Below are positions 60,299-64,000 of a DNA stretch of 64,000 nt, in pieces (within the stretch, counting starts at the first letter, position 1; each line of letters opens with the position of its first letter). The translations under genes and the position numbers were made by a program. The stretch is taken from contig QZDS01000009.1 in assembly GCA_009917455.1 (NCBI GenBank), positions 62,001-126,000 of the forward strand, given 5' to 3'. The notes beneath the pieces are model-generated. The model saw only the letters and a list, made by a program, of their open reading frames with translations. It was not told the DNA's origin and did no database searches. The DNA is from a bacterium 1xD8-48. Lineage in GTDB: Bacteria > Bacillota > Clostridia > Lachnospirales > Lachnospiraceae.

Positions 60299-61651
60299 TT
60301 ATCCGATAATAATTTTACTCTGCGCATGAGTAATATTCTCCGCCGGAGCGTTGCTGTTAAATGCCAGCGCAAGGGTAATGGGGCCGATTCGTCCCAGATA
60401 CATGGTCAGGGCAACAATTAATTTTCCAACCGGATTTAAGGAACCGGTCAGCCCTCTTGACAAGCCTACGGTTGCGATTGCAGAGGTCATTTCATACAGC
60501 GTATCCAGAAAATTGCTCTGCTGGACTGCCAGAAGCGCCATGGTGAGCAGCAGCAGGGTGGAAAGGCTGAAAGTGACAATGGCCACGCACCGCCTGATTG
60601 TCTCGTCCGCTATTTTTCTTCGCATGATGGTGACGTCCTTCTTTCCGCGGATATTGGCAAACATGGAGGCAAACAGTAAAACAATAGTCACTGTCTTTAC
60701 GCCTCCTGCGGTTCCGGCAGGGGAGCCGCCGATGAACATTAAAACCAGATAGGCAAGGCAGGAGACAGGCCGGAAAAGCTCCTGCGGGATGGTGGCAAAG
60801 CCGGCGGTCCTGAGAGTGACGGATTGAAAAATGGCCGCCATGATTTTTTCGGGCCAGCTCATAATGCCTAAGGTTGCCGGATTATCAAATTCAAAAAGGA
60901 GCGTCAGAACAGTGCCGGCCACAATCAGGGACGAAGTGGCAATAATGACGAGCCGTGTGTGGAGATTGAGCTTTCGCGTATAGCCGCCTTCCTTTTGAAA
61001 ACGGCCGGGAAAAAGGCTTCTTGCAAGCTCCCAGTATACCGGGAAGCCGAGGCCGCTTACAATAATTAAAAAAACTGTGGTCAGATTCAATATGATGTTA
61101 CCGCTGTAGGCGCAGAAGCTGTTGCCGCCCAGAAGGTCGATGCCGGCGTTACAAAAAGCGGATACCGCATGGAAAATGCCGTACCAGATTCCTTTGATTC
61201 CGAACCGGGGTACGAATACGAAGAAATAACCGACGGCGCCGATGCCCTCGAGAATCAGCGTGATTTTGAAAATCCGCAGAGTCAGCCTTACCAGTCCGGT
61301 TAGGGTATCCAGATTGTAGGCGCTTTGAATCAGCATCCTGTCGGAAAGGGTGATTCTGCGGTGGAAAACACATAAAATCAGGGTGGTAAAGGTGACGATT
61401 CCCAGTCCGCCGAACTGGATGAGAAAGAGAATCACCACCTGTCCGAAGGCGGAAAAGGTCTGGCCTATGTTTACAGTGGAGAGCCCTGTCACGCAGACGC
61501 TTGACATTGCCACAAACAAAGCGTCGAAAAAATCTATTTTCTGCCCCGGACGCAGACTGACAGGAAGCAGAAGACACAGGGTTCCGATGAGAGCCCCGGC
61601 AAGAAATCCCAGCATGATGATTACGGTTGTGGTCAGTTTATGTTTTTTCAT
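60299..61651 (-). CDS. ktrB: Potassium uptake channel subunit KtrB/TrkH-type
   Basis: A 450-residue membrane protein with four pore-type repeats. Filter-like sequences include SSVCVTGLSTV, AFCNAGIDLLGG, TLRTAGFATI and GSPAGTAGGVKT. It imports K+ driven by Na+ or membrane potential. ATG 61651 has ACGGAGAATT upstream; the open frame continues to 61756 but that extension is hydrophilic and basic and includes the leader. Paired with ktrA. Confidence 0.93.
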   Translation of the reverse strand: MKKHKLTTTVIIMLGFLAGALIGTLCLLLPVSLRPGQKIDFFDALFVAMSSVCVTGLSTVNIGQTFSAFGQVVILFLIQFGGLGIVTFTTLILCVFHRRITLSDRMLIQSAYNLDTLTGLVRLTLRIFKITLILEGIGAVGYFFVFVPRFGIKGIWYGIFHAVSAFCNAGIDLLGGNSFCAYSGNIILNLTTVFLIIVSGLGFPVYWELARSLFPGRFQKEGGYTRKLNLHTRLVIIATSSLIVAGTVLTLLFEFDNPATLGIMSWPEKIMAAIFQSVTLRTAGFATIPQELFRPVSCLAYLVLMFIGGSPAGTAGGVKTVTIVLLFASMFANIRGKKDVTIMRRKIADETIRRCVAIVTFSLSTLLLLTMALLAVQQSNFLDTLYEMTSAIATVGLSRGLTGSLNPVGKLIVALTMYLGRIGPITLALAFNSNAPAENITHAQSKIIIG

Positions 61652-61950
61652 AATTCTCCGTTTTGCGCTGCCTGGCGACTGCGAGCAGGGAGCCGGGCAT
61701 TTTTGTGTGAATACCTGAATTTTCCTTATTGTACAATAGTTTGGAGTAGATGGCAAGAAAGCTGTCCTCTAATCTAAGGAATTTATTCCCATAATCTTTA
61801 GAAGTTTTTAAGATTTCCCGCAAGATTTTGTTTAGTTTTTTGAAGTAGTATGAATACAGGATTCGTTATGAAGATAAGAGCTGTAAAGAGAGAGTACGGC
61901 CGTAAGGCGCGGGCTTTACAGGAAAAGATGAAAGAAGGGACGTGAAAAGC

Positions 61951-62457
61951 ATGACGATGGAAGTAATTATGGAGTATTTTGCAAGATACGGGGGAATCGG
62001 GATTTTTGTGATAGTTTTACTGGAATATTTGAATTTGCCGGGCTTTCCGGCAGGAGTAATTATGCCGCTTGCGGGTATATGGGCGGCGAAAGGCCAGATT
62101 CACTTTATACCGGCTTTGATTATCACTGTGGCGGCGGGGCTCACCGGAAGCCTTATTTTGTACTGGTTGGGATATAAGGGAGGCGAGCTTTTCCTGCAGA
62201 AGTATTTAAACAAATTTCCAAAGCAAAGACCCATGATAGAGGAGAAGCTTTTCTGGGTGAAGGAAAAGGGCAGCGTAGGTATTTTTATCAGCAAGCTGAT
62301 TCCCATGATAAGGACGCTGATTTCCATACCGGCGGGGGTGGCGAAAATGAATCTGGCAAAGTATACAGTGAGCTCGGCGCTGGGGATTTTTGTGTGGAAT
62401 CTGTTTTTTGTAGGAGCCGGGTATTTTCTTGGCGATGTGGTGATAAGCTATCTGTGA
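61951..62457 (+). CDS. DedA-family membrane protein
   Basis: A 168-residue protein with four to five membrane segments. Family features are GFPAGVIMPLAGIWAAKGQ, GSLILYWLGYKGGE and the conserved Arg/Pro region FISKLIPMIRTLISIPAGVAKM. DedA proteins include proven undecaprenyl-phosphate recyclers (UptA type) and lipid scramblases. The start ATG 61951 has GAAGGGACG upstream; a GTG at 61942 is possible. The glycosyltransferase gene follows by 21 bases, likely in the same operon. Confidence 0.88.
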   Translation: MTMEVIMEYFARYGGIGIFVIVLLEYLNLPGFPAGVIMPLAGIWAAKGQIHFIPALIITVAAGLTGSLILYWLGYKGGELFLQKYLNKFPKQRPMIEEKLFWVKEKGSVGIFISKLIPMIRTLISIPAGVAKMNLAKYTVSSALGIFVWNLFFVGAGYFLGDVVISYL

Positions 62458-62478
62458 TGGCAGTGAAGGAGCGGAATT

Positions 62479-63669
62479 ATGAAGATTGCAATGATGACAA
62501 ATAATTATAAGCCGTTTATCGGCGGCGTACCCATTTCGGTTGAAAGGCTGGCGGAGGGACTTCGGGAAATGGGGCATCGGGTGGTGATTTTTGCGCCTTA
62601 TTATGAGGAACAGCAAGCGGAGGAGGACGTGGTGAGGTTCAAGGTGCTTTTCCGCAGAAAATCAGACGGATTTTCCGTGCCGGACAGTCTGGACCCGGAA
62701 ATCGAGCGGCGGTTTAAGGGGGAGGATTTTGACCTGATTCACGTTCACCATCCCATGATGATAGGGGATACGGCGAGGTATCTGTCGTGGAAATATCATG
62801 TGCCGCTGGCGTTTACCTATCATACCAGATATGAGCAGTATCTTCATTATGTGGGGCTGTCCGCATTTAAAGGAGCTATGCCCTTTTATCTGCGAAGATG
62901 CATGAAAAGCTGCGACATGGTGTTTGCGCCTGCGCCTCTTATGAAGAATTATCTGGAAGAAGTGGGGATTAAGAGCAGGGTGCGGGTTTTGCCCACAGGG
63001 CTTTTAAAAGGCAGCTATCTGCCGGACGAAGAAAAGGCGAAGCTGCTGCGGCGGGAGATTGCAGGCGAAAAAAAGCATTTATTCTGCATTGTGGCAAGGC
63101 TGGCAAAGGAAAAAAATCTGGAATTTCTGCTGCGGAGCATGAAAATATTGAAGGAACGCCGGGGTGGGGATTTCCGGCTGACGCTGATAGGGGAAGGGCC
63201 TCAGAAGAAGGAGCTGGAAAAGCTGGTAAAAAAACTGGGGCTGACGGATGAAATCTTCTTTGCAGGAAAGGCGCCGAACCAGGAGATAAAAAATTACTGC
63301 CGTGCTTCCGACGCATTTCTGTTCACCTCACTTTCGGAGACCCAGGGAATCGTACTGCTTGAGTCAATGGCCGCCGGCACGCCTGTTATTGCAGTAAAGG
63401 CAACAGGGGTCAGCGATGTGGTAATTAACGGGGAAAACGGATATATGACAGATGCGTCAGAAGTGGAATTCGCAGAAAAGATAATGGATGTTCTGGAGAA
63501 AAAGGAACTGGAAGTTTTAAGCCGGGGCGCAAGACGGACCGCGGAAGAATACAGGGGGAGCGAAATCGCAAAGAGGGCGCTGTCGGCCTATGCGGAAGCC
63601 ATTTTGATAAGGCAGATAAAAGAGGCGCAAAAACACAATCGCAGAAACAGAGATGTGGTATACTTGTAA
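62479..63669 (+). CDS. GT4 glycosyltransferase (diacylglycerol glucosyltransferase-like)
   Basis: A 396-residue GT-B enzyme. The N-terminal IGGVPISVERLAEGLREMGH and HVHHPMMIG (acceptor side) and the C-terminal SETQGIVLLESMAAGTPVIA with the E-x7-E donor motif are clear. The early sequence resembles alpha-glucosyl-diacylglycerol synthases, which make membrane glycolipids and lipoteichoic-acid anchors; substrate assignment is tentative. AAGGAGCGG lies before the ATG. Confidence 0.88.
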   Translation: MKIAMMTNNYKPFIGGVPISVERLAEGLREMGHRVVIFAPYYEEQQAEEDVVRFKVLFRRKSDGFSVPDSLDPEIERRFKGEDFDLIHVHHPMMIGDTARYLSWKYHVPLAFTYHTRYEQYLHYVGLSAFKGAMPFYLRRCMKSCDMVFAPAPLMKNYLEEVGIKSRVRVLPTGLLKGSYLPDEEKAKLLRREIAGEKKHLFCIVARLAKEKNLEFLLRSMKILKERRGGDFRLTLIGEGPQKKELEKLVKKLGLTDEIFFAGKAPNQEIKNYCRASDAFLFTSLSETQGIVLLESMAAGTPVIAVKATGVSDVVINGENGYMTDASEVEFAEKIMDVLEKKELEVLSRGARRTAEEYRGSEIAKRALSAYAEAILIRQIKEAQKHNRRNRDVVYL

Positions 63670-63670
63670 G

Positions 63671-63715
63671 CATGTGGTAAGGATTCCTTATCAACCGCGG
63701 ATGATTTACCACATG
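63671..63715. promoter_or_regulatory. Perfect 10-base inverted repeat before the OmpR-type gene
   Basis: CATGTGGTAA (63671-63680) and TTACCACATG (63706-63715) are exact inverted copies separated by 25 bases. Lacking a T-run, the pair looks more like an operator or mRNA stem than a terminator. It could end the glycosyltransferase transcript or control the next gene. Confidence 0.45.
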
Positions 63716-63749
63716 TTAAATTATAAGGGGAAGGAAAGGATTCATTGCC

Positions 63750-64000
63750 ATGAACGCATATCACATATTAATTGTGGAGGACGATAAGGAAATCAGAGAG
63801 GGAATAGAAATTTATTTAAGAAATCAGGGATATACCGTTTTTCAGGCGGCTGACGGTGTGGAGGGACTTGAAAAAATCCGTCAGGAGGAAATTCATCTTG
63901 CCATTGTGGACGTGATGATGCCGAGAATGGACGGAATTACCATGGTTATGCGGCTCCGGGAAATGAAGTGTGAAATTCCGGTCATCATGCTTTCCGCCAA
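63750..64000 (+). CDS. OmpR-family response regulator, partial (runs off window end)
   Basis: The frame opens at ATG 63750, preceded by AAGGAAAGGA, and is open to the window end (83 codons). It shows the acidic pocket LIVEDDKEIREG, the phospho-acceptor in LAIVDVMMPRMDG (about residue 53) and VIMLSA with the conserved Ser/Thr. The DNA-binding domain and probable partner kinase lie outside the window. Confidence 0.88.
   Translation, partial: MNAYHILIVEDDKEIREGIEIYLRNQGYTVFQAADGVEGLEKIRQEEIHLAIVDVMMPRMDGITMVMRLREMKCEIPVIMLSA

Overview
The window reads as chromosome of an anaerobic gut-type Firmicute, most likely a Lachnospiraceae (Clostridium cluster XIVa) member. I infer this from gene content and style: mid-40s GC with strong AGGAGG-type ribosome binding sites, GHKL/LytTR two-component systems, a TetM-like GTPase fused to a YacP-type nuclease, a CarD-family regulator, DUF6020 and DUF368 proteins, and clostridial mobile-element debris. 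No rRNA, tRNA, CRISPR array or intact insertion sequence was seen.

Layout. 1-3534 (minus): LytTR regulator, GHKL kinase, ABC ATPase and an ABC permease cut by the window edge. 3535-12700: an intact phosphate operon (pstS-pstC-pstA-pstB-phoU-response regulator-PhoR-like kinase) behind a phased Pho-box array, flanked by decayed two-component genes and a mobile-element-type ORF on one side and by mobC plus a broken large serine recombinase tail on the other. 12897-16114: MATE exporter divergent from a LysR regulator, then a riboflavin ECF transporter S component under an FMN riboswitch with a visible terminator. 16396-21235: BlaI/BlaR1-type pair with a non-penicillin-binding sensor region, a class III-like Fic enzyme and an AAA/PD-(D/E)XK protein. 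21271-27861: GH1 glycosidase, CarD-like regulator, histidine phosphatase, ROK sugar kinase, and the TetM-like GTPase-NYN fusion.

27870-40833 is largely cell surface and envelope: two polytopic GT-C-like membrane proteins, a lipoprotein propeller, an orphan LytTR regulator with a tiny membrane protein, an acyltransferase-3, a membrane protein with two Cys/His repeat arrays, an amino-acid ABC importer, and a GT2-TPR glycosyltransferase. 40951-47848 is a self-contained glycoside operon: ABC sugar binding protein, two permeases, a GH31 enzyme of the alpha-xylosidase type and a LacI regulator, with LacI-type palindromes at its promoter. 47951-53529 holds housekeeping genes (hisC, DUF368 lipid-carrier transporter, methyltransferase, hslO, nadE). 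54271-59568 is an ABC-FtsX exporter with its own two-component system and a candidate phased operator. 59589-64000 holds KtrA/KtrB potassium uptake, a DedA protein, a GT4 glycosyltransferase and the start of an OmpR-type regulator.

The items I consider most worth a second look are the ribosome-protection GTPase fused to a Rae1/YacP-like nuclease (25078-27861), the Cys/His-repeat membrane protein behind a terminator-like leader (33094-35134), the DnaA-box-like cluster beside the Pho box (4691-4915), and the BlaI/BlaR system whose sensor is apparently not a beta-lactam receptor (16396-18941).
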